From KBS-96 sp964247975 (GTDB lineage Bacteria; Acidobacteriota; Terriglobia; Bryobacterales; Bryobacteraceae): 64,000 bases of DNA. The stretch covers positions 1-64,000 of the forward strand of contig CAXTWH010000021.1 in assembly GCA_964247975.1 (NCBI GenBank), in the 5' to 3' direction. The stretch's first letter is position 1; each line of letters opens with the position of its first letter. Shown in pieces: positions 1-8,072 of this stretch. The notes below the pieces were generated by a model that did not search any database, was not told where the DNA came from, and saw only the letters and a list, made by a program, of their open reading frames with translations. The translations under genes were made by a program, and so were the position numbers.

Positions 1-1083
1 TTGCAGTTCCGCCGTCCAGAATTCTCCATTCACGCTGGCGGAGCGTGTGTAGTCCCACTTGATCGCATTGTCGAGAACTTGCAGATAGGGTGCGGGAGAG
101 TTTTTGATTCTTTCTTCGTCGCTCACTCCCGGATTCTGAAACTCGCTCCACGCCGGATAACTGGAGGAGCCATACACATCGAGGCTAGCCCGCGCAAAAC
201 GCCAATCGGCTGAACTGCCGTAGCGCGGCGATGGCGCATGAGCGAGAATCTTGCGGTGGTTCGGATCGCTGCGGCGGAACGCTTCCGCTTTCCAGCGCAG
301 CGCGTCGCTCAGGTAAACGTCTTCCATGAAGTAACGCCAATCAATAGTCGATGGCACTTTTATGAAAACGCGCGGCGGTTCCACTTCGTCCCAGGTAGCG
401 TAATGCGAACGCCAGGTGGCGTTCAGATTTTCCAGCGATGAATATTTACCTTTCAGCCACGTTCGGAACGCTGCCAGCGTGTTCGAGCAAAAACAGAAGC
501 GGGAAGCGTTCGCGTCGAAGGTGAAATTGATTTCCTGCCAAACGTTCCAAACAAGTATGTTTTCGTAGCGGCCAACTTCCCGGCCTAACGTTTCAATAAA
601 GCGGATACCCGCCTGCCGCGCTCCGGGATGGTTCCAGCACGGCCCCGGTTTTCCGTCATTCGGAAGAAGATACTGCGTTGGATCAAGATAAGGCTGGCCG
701 TTATCCAGAACCATCACCGCGTCCGGATACTTGCGCCACAGCCAGGCCGGAGCCTGCTCCATTGTGACGCCGAAGTAAACCAGCAAGTTATTCTGTTTGG
801 CATCGGCCACCACGCGGGAAACTCTGGATAAATCAATCTCGCCTTCCCTTACCTCATCAGCGCTCCAGGATTCCTGAATTTTAATCATGGTGAATCCCAA
901 ACGCTTCAGAATTGGGAAATCCGCGCGAAGCTGTTCCAAAGGCAGCGAAGGCTCGCGGTAAACATGCGTTCCATAGGGGAAGGGCGCAGTGCTTTTGGAA
1001 GATTCAGCGGCTTGGGCTTCACGTGAAAGCTCTGCTCCGGCGATGAGCCCGGCCGTTAAGGCGTTAAATGATCTTCTGGTCAC
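1..1083 (-). CDS. GH42-like beta-galactosidase, 3' end cut by window edge
   Basis: Partial gene: 361 codons read from a GTG at 1083 down to base 1 with no stop, so the C-terminal part lies outside the window. The N-terminus has a twin-arginine leader (TRRSFNAL near residues 2-9) and an Ala-rich stretch ending AQAA, so export by Tat is likely. The rest resembles the TIM-barrel of GH42 beta-galactosidases: FGVTMEQAPAWLW near 104-116, the acid/base region WNVWQE with Glu184, and WTAELQ at 356-361 where GH42 has its nucleophile (Glu359). The GTG overlaps the TGA of the upstream gene in a GTGA, so the two are translationally coupled. Neighbours (GxGYxYP protein, TonB receptor) suggest degradation of an imported or surface-bound galactoside. 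Substrate not predictable; another clan GH-A family is possible. Confidence 0.75.
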   Translation of the reverse strand, partial: MTRRSFNALTAGLIAGAELSREAQAAESSKSTAPFPYGTHVYREPSLPLEQLRADFPILKRLGFTMIKIQESWSADEVREGEIDLSRVSRVVADAKQNNLLVYFGVTMEQAPAWLWRKYPDAVMVLDNGQPYLDPTQYLLPNDGKPGPCWNHPGARQAGIRFIETLGREVGRYENILVWNVWQEINFTFDANASRFCFCSNTLAAFRTWLKGKYSSLENLNATWRSHYATWDEVEPPRVFIKVPSTIDWRYFMEDVYLSDALRWKAEAFRRSDPNHRKILAHAPSPRYGSSADWRFARASLDVYGSSSYPAWSEFQNPGVSDEERIKNSPAPYLQVLDNAIKWDYTRSASVNGEFWTAELQ

Positions 1084-2798
1084 GATACCTTTATTTGTTT
1101 CGATAGCGTTATTAGCTGGTCGGGCCTTACAAAAACATAATCAGGTCCCAACAACTGCGTTATATTTGACGCCATTTCGATGCTGGTTAACCAGTTAGCA
1201 AGAAAGATGTATAGAAGGGCTGGTCGCTCTTTCGGTGTCCAGCGCTTCACCTGGTCGGCAACAAAATATTCCGCGCTGCGCCGGGCAGTCGGCGTAAACG
1301 TCATATTGGGCGGAGCCGTATTGATCGCTCGAAACACAGGCTTGCCATTCGTTTCAATCAGCAGATTTTTTTCGGTGGTGGCATGAGTTCTGCCATAGTT
1401 AGCGAAAACGCCGGTAATGCCCGGCGACTGCGCCAACAGTTCCAGCCGGTCTTTAGTCATCTCGGCAAAAGTAGCTAAGGCGGTTGTATCAATGCGCGCC
1501 CGGTACTGTTCCGATAGGATTAAAAAATCACGCCAGATTTTTTGCTTTTCTTCGGCAGGGTAGTTATCGGCGTAGTTATCTTCATGAATGTAGCCGACGC
1601 CGCTTAACGCATTCACAAAATAATCTCCGGGCTTAGCGTGACGGTAATAATAATCGAGAATATCGGGCATCAGTTCGGCAGCAGTGGGGCCGATCTCCCA
1701 ACCGATCGGAACAGTGCCGTGGCTGCGATCGTCGAAAAGCTTGCGGTAATAATGGCGCTGGAAATTCAGGCCGTCTCCGTCGGAACGGATGAACGCGCAA
1801 TACACTTTCGATTTATCAATCGCTGGAAGCGCAGGAGCAGTCTGCTGATGAAAACGGGCGGTAGTTCCGGAATGAACAGACAGATTGCTGACCGCCGGTG
1901 AATAGCCGTCGTAACCGGAGCAGATTTCGAATTTCGCACATTCGCTCAGCAGCCGCACGCCGGGCCATTCGCCGATACCTTCTTCCGAGCCTAACGCGTT
2001 TCCCGGCCAGCCGAAAGCAGGAATATTCGGCGGCATCTTCATCAAAATTTCTTTCGCAAATGCTTTTTCTTCTTCGAAAGAAGCCTGCGGATTTTTGCCG
2101 GCGTCCGATGGACTGGACAACCACAGAATAGGAATGCGAAACTCAACCAGGTAATCACGAAGCGGCGAACTGCTCGGGTCGAGAACGGCCACTGCGCGTT
2201 TAGACAAAGAATCTCCGATGGTTTGATAAACCCAACGGTAAGCTTCCACATCCTTTTTCCAATTCATGGTGCGCAGATCGAGTCCGGTTTTGCTGGAATC
2301 CGGGTATGCGCCCGCTGATAAAGGATACTGTTCGAAAGTAGCGGGCGTAGCGACCAAACCACCATGCACCGCCGCTAACATAGTGGCGGCATTGATCGTT
2401 GCCGGAATCGTCGGGTCAGTGATAAACAGGCAGTTAGCCACGTGCAGGAAGCGCTCGAACACATCGCCCACTTCCAGCCATTCCACCTGCTCAATATCGC
2501 CGCGCTCCTGCATCCATTGGAGCCAGAGTTCGTCGTAACGGTCCTGCACAATAAACAAAACCGGCTGTTCCCGGTTCACCAGACCTTGCAGGCAGTACAG
2601 CGTCAATTGCAGGTCCGCAGCGTGGGTAGTCAATTCGCCGGCGCGCAAGGCAAACAATCGCTTGGCTGGTTTCGCTGACCGGGGAATTAAGCCCGAAGAT
2701 GATGGCTGAAATCCTGTTCCTGCCAGCAGCGGAGCGGCGAGATAGCCGCCGGTGCAGAGTTTCGCGAACTCGCGGCGTGATGTTTTGCGGGAAATCAT
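1080..2798 (-). CDS. Tat-exported GxGYxYP-type putative glycoside hydrolase
   Basis: 572 aa. A twin-arginine motif (SRREFAKL, residues 7-14) precedes a hydrophobic segment, so it is probably exported by Tat. The middle and C-terminal parts match what I remember of the GxGYxYP putative glycoside hydrolase family: an acidic AFIRSDGDG stretch near 335-343, and GVGYIHEDNY near 400-409 with a following NYP at 412-414. Activity of that family is not firmly established, so hydrolase is an inference from family and context. It lies 7 bp downstream of the TonB receptor gene, and its stop overlaps the start of the GH42-like gene, consistent with one receptor-plus-enzyme operon. Confidence 0.7.
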   Translation of the reverse strand: MISRKTSRREFAKLCTGGYLAAPLLAGTGFQPSSSGLIPRSAKPAKRLFALRAGELTTHAADLQLTLYCLQGLVNREQPVLFIVQDRYDELWLQWMQERGDIEQVEWLEVGDVFERFLHVANCLFITDPTIPATINAATMLAAVHGGLVATPATFEQYPLSAGAYPDSSKTGLDLRTMNWKKDVEAYRWVYQTIGDSLSKRAVAVLDPSSSPLRDYLVEFRIPILWLSSPSDAGKNPQASFEEEKAFAKEILMKMPPNIPAFGWPGNALGSEEGIGEWPGVRLLSECAKFEICSGYDGYSPAVSNLSVHSGTTARFHQQTAPALPAIDKSKVYCAFIRSDGDGLNFQRHYYRKLFDDRSHGTVPIGWEIGPTAAELMPDILDYYYRHAKPGDYFVNALSGVGYIHEDNYADNYPAEEKQKIWRDFLILSEQYRARIDTTALATFAEMTKDRLELLAQSPGITGVFANYGRTHATTEKNLLIETNGKPVFRAINTAPPNMTFTPTARRSAEYFVADQVKRWTPKERPALLYIFLANWLTSIEMASNITQLLGPDYVFVRPDQLITLSKQIKVS

Positions 2799-2805
2799 AA
2801 ACAGG

Positions 2806-5800
2806 CTAGAAGTTTATCTTTAAAGCTAACTGGCCGATGCGTGGGTCCCGCGCAGTGGTAATCACGCCGAATAACGAACTGTTCACTGTTCCGTTCGGAT
2901 TATAAAAATTAGCGTGGTTGAACACATTGAAAAACTCCGCTCTGAACTCGGCGGTTACGCGCTCGGTAATGCGCGTATCTTTGATCAGCGATAAATCCGT
3001 GTTCGCCAGTCCCGGCCCATAAAAGGAGCGTCGGCTGGCCGAACCGATCTGCCCCAGCGGTTCGATGGTAAACGCGCTGGTGTTGAAATATGACAGGCCG
3101 CTGCGCGGATTCTGAAAATTCAGTTTGCCGCCGATGTACTGCGGAAGATCCACCGAAGAGCTTGTTCCGCCATTCACCGCGCCGAGCAGTGAACGGTCGT
3201 CGCTTTCGGATAAGGTGACCGGCAAGCCGCTGGTGATATGCGTCACTCCCACAATTCTCCAGCCTGCGGTAAGCCTGGAGTTGGAACCGCCCCAAAGCAG
3301 ATCAAACGGCAGCCGGTAATCGTAGCTGGCGACAAAATTGTGCTTCAAGTCAAAGGCGGAAAGCGACCGACTTAACCGGTAATTATAAGGATTCAGATAA
3401 CCGCCGCCAATGCCTGAAGCGTCATCAATGGATTTGCTGTAAGTGTAGCCAAGCAGCACATCCAAGCGCCCGGAACTGTGCCGCAAACTAGTTTGGAGCG
3501 AATTGTAATTGGAATTGCCGATGGTTTGAATTAAAGCATTGTCGCCGAAAAGCGATCCATAAACTGTACGTGTGCTGTTGACAACCGTTCCGTCGGTTCG
3601 CGTGTAAACTTGATTCTCCCCATATGGCCCGCAAGTGGGACTAGTAGAAGCAACCGCCGCCGGATTTGCCAGGCTGAGGCACAAAGCAGGATTGCCGGGA
3701 TTGGAAGCCACGCTCGACGGCAGATGGTGGCTTTGCGTGCCGACGTAGGACAAGCTCATAATGTTATGGCCTCTTAACTCACGCTGAAACGAAAAATCGT
3801 AGTGCTGAGTATAGGGAAGCAGATTGTTATTAGCAAAAAACGGATAACCGTTGATTGGCAAATAAGGGCTGAAGTCGAAAACCTGCCCTTTCTGCGGCGG
3901 CGAGAACGGGAACGGTGAAGCGTTTTGCACGCCTGTTCCTCTGGTGATATAAGGATTTTCAAACAGCGGCGGAGCAATGGAATAATAAGCAGCGGCAAAG
4001 GGCGCTTCGCCCGTGGTCCAGTAGGTTTGCAGCCCTTCTACCGTGGAATAGAAAATTCCGTAAGAAGCGCGAAAACTTGATTTGCCTGGACCGCCGAACA
4101 GCGCGCCAAGAAAGCCGCTATCGTTTGCCGGCGAATATGCAATTCCGATGCGGGGCGCGAAGTTATTGTTGCGCGTGGGCGAGATCGTTCGCGGTACTCC
4201 CTTATCTCCGGGAAAAACCAGGCCGGTTGGGGCGCTTGGGTAAATGGTGGATTGTTCGCCTGCAACAATTGTTGCCGTCCGGTTTTGGGTGTCATACCAG
4301 GGTTGGCTTCGTTCCCAGCGCAAGCCGTAGTTGATGTTCAACGATGAACTCACTTTCCAGCTATCTTGCGCGAAAAGCCCCAGGTAGGTGCTGCGCTCGT
4401 CCGCGATCACAATGCTTTGTTGCGCGAAAGAAGAAGGCGCGCCTAGCAGAAAATCCGCAAAGTCGTTTCCTGTTTCCGATCCGTTGAACCCAAAATTGCC
4501 GTTCGGCGCCACCGGAAAACGCTGTCCCACCTGCGTGCGATGCACATCCGCTCCGAACTTCAGATTGTGAGTGCCTAGCACTTTGGAAAGATTGTCTTGT
4601 TCTTCAAAGGTGTTGTTAGGTTGATTGAAATAGATGAACGGGTAGCCCAAGCCGAACGTATTGGTGTTGAACAAAGGCGGGCTAACGAGCGATGGCTGAT
4701 CGGGAACTAGATTCGTGAACCCAAGCGATTGCAGGCTAACGCCTAATTGTTTGCCGGTGGGATATCCGTTTTTCGGAGCATACCGGGTAAATGAAAAACG
4801 CGCTTCGTTGACTGTGGTGGGGTTAAGGGTGCTGGTCAGCGTTATGTTGCTGAAGTAAGAATCGTTGATGCTGGTGGTCGGGAAACCCGGTAGTTGGTTG
4901 CCGCCAAATGGGGTTATAGTGTTTGACAGGTCATGGTAAAAGTAGCCCGACAGTAAACCGGGCCGGAGCACGGAATCAATGCGGATTCCGAACATATTGT
5001 CATCCGTGTCGTTGTTATTTTGCGAGGAAGCAAAAAAAGATCCACTGTTGGGCAGCGGAATCAGCGGCAACAGAGCTTTGGAGGGCGCGGAAAAAGCCGA
5101 TTGCGGTATCACGCCGTTCGGGAAAACACAGGCCGCGTTGGAAGCGCAGCCCGACGTATAGTACGGTTCGCCATTGGAAACCGGATAGCCCAGCCTTTGC
5201 GAAAGAATCTGCGCCCAATAAGCGCCGCCCACGGTATTGGTTAATCCGTTTGAGCTGCTACCGGGATCGGGAATTATCCCATTTCTTTCACTGACGCTCG
5301 GCACCGGAACAATGCCGGTGCTCAAGCCTTGAAGCTGGCGCGTGCCCTGATAATCCACGAAAAAGAAAAGCTTGTCCCGGATAATGCGTCCGCCTAACGT
5401 ACCGCCAAACTGGTTGCGGCGGTAAACGCCTTTTTCCGGATCAAAAAAGTTACGGGAATCCAGGGCATTGTTGCGCAAAAAATCGAAAGCGCTGCCATGC
5501 CAAGTGTTTGTGCCGGATTTCGTAATGGCATTGATCAGCCCCCCGCTGTAATTGCCGTATTCTGCTGCAAACCCGTTGGTCAGCAGCCGAAATTCAGCAA
5601 TGGAGTCGAGATTGGGAACGATCGCCGCGCCGTGCGTTTGGGCATATTCAACGTTGCCCCCGTTCACCTGGAACCCGTTGGCGCTTTCTCGTCCGCCACT
5701 CACTGAAACGGTTCCCGGCGCAGGCGATGGCGTTCCCACGGTTGACGCTCCGGAAGACACCGGCACCACTCCCGGCTGCAAGCCGAGCAGATCGGTAAAG

Positions 5801-6243
5801 TTTCTGCCGTTCAGCGGCAGGGCTTCTATTTTCTGGCTTTGAATCACGTCTCCAAGTTGCGTGTTGATAGTTTCCACCTGCACCGGGTCGGCTTCCACAA
5901 TCACTTTGGTCGTGACCGCGCCTACGCTAAGCTGAACATTCACCTGAATGGCGCTGTTCACATCCACCGTGATGCCAGTCTGTTCATAAGTTTGAAAGCC
6001 TGGAGTTTCCACCGTCAATCGGTATTTGCCGATCGGAAGCTCAGGCACCGAGAACGATCCTTGCGGATTAGCCGTTGCCTTATGAACTATGCCGGTTTGC
6101 GTTTCCGTCACGGTGATGGAGGACGAACCGATTGCCGCGCCGGAAACGTCGGTCACCGTTCCTGAAATCTGGCCGGTTGTATCGGCCCAGGCCGGAACAC
6201 AAAACCCAAAACAAAGCAGAGCAGCTAGGAGACGAAGATGCAT
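2806..6243 (-). CDS. TonB-dependent receptor, CnaB/carboxypeptidase-regulatory N-domain (Oar-like)
   Basis: 1145 aa outer-membrane receptor. A Sec signal peptide (about residues 1-20, ending PAWA) is followed by a carboxypeptidase-regulatory/CnaB-like beta-sandwich (GQISGTVTDVSGAAIG through GKYRLTVETPGFQTYE, about 25-110). Next comes a plug domain with the typical LPLNGRNFTDLLGLQPGV stretch near 140-160, then a long beta-barrel ending in LALKINF with the terminal aromatic residue expected of outer-membrane proteins. Receptors of this architecture are very common in Acidobacteriota and are thought to import oligosaccharides or other large nutrients with TonB energy. It is first in an operon with the two putative glycosidases. 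A promoter and two palindromes sit just upstream. Confidence 0.9.
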   Translation of the reverse strand: MHLRLLAALLCFGFCVPAWADTTGQISGTVTDVSGAAIGSSSITVTETQTGIVHKATANPQGSFSVPELPIGKYRLTVETPGFQTYEQTGITVDVNSAIQVNVQLSVGAVTTKVIVEADPVQVETINTQLGDVIQSQKIEALPLNGRNFTDLLGLQPGVVPVSSGASTVGTPSPAPGTVSVSGGRESANGFQVNGGNVEYAQTHGAAIVPNLDSIAEFRLLTNGFAAEYGNYSGGLINAITKSGTNTWHGSAFDFLRNNALDSRNFFDPEKGVYRRNQFGGTLGGRIIRDKLFFFVDYQGTRQLQGLSTGIVPVPSVSERNGIIPDPGSSSNGLTNTVGGAYWAQILSQRLGYPVSNGEPYYTSGCASNAACVFPNGVIPQSAFSAPSKALLPLIPLPNSGSFFASSQNNNDTDDNMFGIRIDSVLRPGLLSGYFYHDLSNTITPFGGNQLPGFPTTSINDSYFSNITLTSTLNPTTVNEARFSFTRYAPKNGYPTGKQLGVSLQSLGFTNLVPDQPSLVSPPLFNTNTFGLGYPFIYFNQPNNTFEEQDNLSKVLGTHNLKFGADVHRTQVGQRFPVAPNGNFGFNGSETGNDFADFLLGAPSSFAQQSIVIADERSTYLGLFAQDSWKVSSSLNINYGLRWERSQPWYDTQNRTATIVAGEQSTIYPSAPTGLVFPGDKGVPRTISPTRNNNFAPRIGIAYSPANDSGFLGALFGGPGKSSFRASYGIFYSTVEGLQTYWTTGEAPFAAAYYSIAPPLFENPYITRGTGVQNASPFPFSPPQKGQVFDFSPYLPINGYPFFANNNLLPYTQHYDFSFQRELRGHNIMSLSYVGTQSHHLPSSVASNPGNPALCLSLANPAAVASTSPTCGPYGENQVYTRTDGTVVNSTRTVYGSLFGDNALIQTIGNSNYNSLQTSLRHSSGRLDVLLGYTYSKSIDDASGIGGGYLNPYNYRLSRSLSAFDLKHNFVASYDYRLPFDLLWGGSNSRLTAGWRIVGVTHITSGLPVTLSESDDRSLLGAVNGGTSSSVDLPQYIGGKLNFQNPRSGLSYFNTSAFTIEPLGQIGSASRRSFYGPGLANTDLSLIKDTRITERVTAEFRAEFFNVFNHANFYNPNGTVNSSLFGVITTARDPRIGQLALKINF

Positions 6244-6260
6244 AGAAAGACCTATAAACG

Positions 6261-6300
6261 ATGATCGATCATTCTGACATTAACCTTCGAAGGGTGTCAA
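6261..6300 (-). promoter_or_regulatory. Predicted promoter with two palindromic sites before the TonB receptor operon
   Basis: On the minus strand TTGACA (6300-6295) is followed after 18 bases by CAGAAT (6276-6271), a reasonable sigma70-type pair. The perfect 10-bp palindrome CCTTCGAAGG (6284-6293) lies between the boxes. The perfect 12-bp palindrome ATGATCGATCAT (6261-6272) overlaps the end of the -10 box. Either position would suit a repressor; the GntR regulator 1.1 kb away is the obvious candidate. Seen directly: the boxes and palindromes. Inferred: their function. Confidence 0.5.
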
Positions 6301-6330
6301 GAACAATTTTGCGCTAAGCTTCACAAACAG

Positions 6331-7305
6331 ATGATTGTTGAAGAATCGTTATGGCACGACCGCGAATGCTGGATTTTGAAAACTGCTGAACTGCGAGCGG
6401 TCATTCTGAAATGGGGCGCGCAGTTTGCGGAGCTTGTGTTGGCGGAAAGACCCTTGGTGAGTCCTCTTTGGGTTCCGCCCTGGACCACGATTGAGCCGAA
6501 TCGCTACCAGCTTGCGCTTCATGAAAGTTTGTATGGCGGCGGCTCGGAATCCCGGCTCCTCAGCGGATTAGCCGGGCATAACATCTGTTTTCCGTTCTGG
6601 GGTAATCCGACCACGGCGGAGTACCAGGCTGGAATGAGCTTTCACGGAGAATGCAATCTGGTCCGCTGGATCCTGGAAGAAACTAGGTCTCAGTCAATCA
6701 CGCTTTCCGGTTTCTTCCCGGAATCAAACCTGCGCATGCGCCGAACCATCGAACTCAGTAATCGGCAGATCAAAGTGCAGAGCGTAGCCGAAAATCTGAG
6801 CGCTTGGGATAAACCGGTTGCCTGGTGCGAACATGTCACCTTTGGCCCGCCCTTTCTCGATTCTGTGAAAACAAGTTTTCAGGCGACTGCCGCCAAAGGT
6901 TTCAAAACCGGCGAGGAAGCAGGCGAATCATTTTGTTGGCCGCAAGGCAAAGGCGAAATCGGTTGCGACTTGTCCCGCTTCAGCAGGTCCGAACATCGTG
7001 ATCTGGTCAATTCTTTTCTGATTGATTCGGCAGTGGGCGATGCCTACTTCCGGGCAAGTCACAAAGACTCAGGCTTGCAAGTGACATACAGATTTCCGCG
7101 CAGCGACTTTCATTGGCTGAACGTCTGGGAAAATCACGATGCGCGTATGCAAACGCGCGGCATGGAATTCAGCAACACGCCGCGGCACGGGACCATGAAA
7201 ACTCTGATTCAAACTGCCGCCCTTTGGGATACGCCGGTGTATGACTGGATCGATGCCCAAGGCACATTAAGCAAAACATTCAGCATCGAGTTGGAACCAA
7301 TTTGA
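6331..7305 (+). CDS. Galactose mutarotase-like (aldose 1-epimerase superfamily) protein
   Basis: 324 aa, no signal peptide, so cytoplasmic. The sequence has the feel of the galactose-mutarotase-like beta-sandwich: an N-terminal ILKWGAQFAELVL strand pair, GHNICFPFWG near 86-95, SFHGECNLVRW near 108-118 with a conserved-looking His, and a late RYRFPRSDFHWLNVWENHD-like segment. The superfamily interconverts sugar anomers, but many members of this branch are uncharacterised. It diverges from the TonB receptor operon and is followed by a GntR regulator, so a role in handling the imported sugar is plausible. The exact activity is not visible from sequence. Confidence 0.6.
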   Translation: MIVEESLWHDRECWILKTAELRAVILKWGAQFAELVLAERPLVSPLWVPPWTTIEPNRYQLALHESLYGGGSESRLLSGLAGHNICFPFWGNPTTAEYQAGMSFHGECNLVRWILEETRSQSITLSGFFPESNLRMRRTIELSNRQIKVQSVAENLSAWDKPVAWCEHVTFGPPFLDSVKTSFQATAAKGFKTGEEAGESFCWPQGKGEIGCDLSRFSRSEHRDLVNSFLIDSAVGDAYFRASHKDSGLQVTYRFPRSDFHWLNVWENHDARMQTRGMEFSNTPRHGTMKTLIQTAALWDTPVYDWIDAQGTLSKTFSIELEPI

Positions 7306-7315
7306 TTGGTTCCAA
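7291..7315 (+). terminator. 25-bp perfect inverted repeat over the stop codon
   Basis: TTGGAACCAAT (7291-7301), a 3-base spacer TTG, then ATTGGTTCCAA (7305-7315). The arms are 11 bp and perfectly complementary, and the stop codon of the mutarotase-like gene is inside the loop/arm. No U-tract follows, so it may be a weak terminator, an RNA-stabilising hairpin, or an operator for the GntR gene starting 60 bp later. Confidence 0.4.
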
Positions 7316-7374
7316 ACAGCGCGGCACAAGTTTGAAGGTTATGATGTTCTGATGATCGTTGATTCGGGGATGGA

Positions 7375-8067
7375 ATGCCGCTAGATTCTCGAAAACTGGT
7401 GCAAGCAACACTGCGGCAGCAGATTGTTAAAGAGATTCGCCAAGCCATCATTAACCGTTCGCTACTGCCGGGCGAACGGCTGGTAGAAAGAACATTGGCG
7501 GAGCGTTTGGGAACCAGCTTAACAGCTATTCGGGAAGCCCTAATTCAACTGGAAACAGAAGGCTTAATCACTAAAAAGCCGAACGCAACCACTCATGTTA
7601 CGCAATTGAGCCTGAAAGAAGTGGAGCAGATTTATGCGGTTCGCCGCATTCTGGAACGGTACGCTTTCGAAGAAGCGGCGCGGGTTGCCGATGCAAGCGC
7701 AATCAGTAAACTAAAAGAATTTTATAAAGAATCCCAGGAAATTGCGAAAAGCAACAACGACATTGCTTATATTTCCGCTGATCTTCGCTGGCACGAAGCG
7801 GTTTGGGAAACAACAAAAAACACCTGTTTGGTGGAAACACTGCGGCGCGTGGTAGTGCCTTTATTTGGCTTCAGCGCCATTGCCACTCATCACGGGTTTA
7901 ATCTGAAGCAGGATGTGCAAACTCACGCATCCTTGTTGAATGCAATTGCGGCCCGCGATCCGCAAGCAGCCGGGATAGCATTCGACAAATTCGCGGAAGT
8001 CTGGCACCGCCAATCCGTATCAGAGTCGAAAACGGCCCAGAAATCAAAAAAGCGGATTGCCAAATGA
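7375..8067 (+). CDS. GntR family transcriptional regulator, FCD (FadR-type) subgroup
   Basis: 230 aa. Residues about 12-75 form the GntR winged helix-turn-helix (QIVKEIRQAIINRSLLPGERL, then AERLGTSLTAIREALIQLETEGLI). Residues about 85-215 look like the all-helical FCD effector domain, with His residues (LRWHEAVWE, THHGF, THASLL) in the spacing used for a metal-bound carboxylate ligand in this subgroup. FCD regulators usually sense small organic or sugar acids and repress adjacent catabolic genes. It follows the mutarotase-like gene on the same strand and faces the TonB/glycosidase operon, so it is the likely local regulator. Ligand unknown. Confidence 0.85.
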   Translation: MPLDSRKLVQATLRQQIVKEIRQAIINRSLLPGERLVERTLAERLGTSLTAIREALIQLETEGLITKKPNATTHVTQLSLKEVEQIYAVRRILERYAFEEAARVADASAISKLKEFYKESQEIAKSNNDIAYISADLRWHEAVWETTKNTCLVETLRRVVVPLFGFSAIATHHGFNLKQDVQTHASLLNAIAARDPQAAGIAFDKFAEVWHRQSVSESKTAQKSKKRIAK

Positions 8068-8072
8068 TCCGA

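Noticed and set aside
4923..5294. 123-codon plus-strand frame inside the TonB receptor gene
   Set aside because: Antisense shadow of a well-supported receptor; composition rich in Arg, Cys and Trp as expected from reading the opposite strand.
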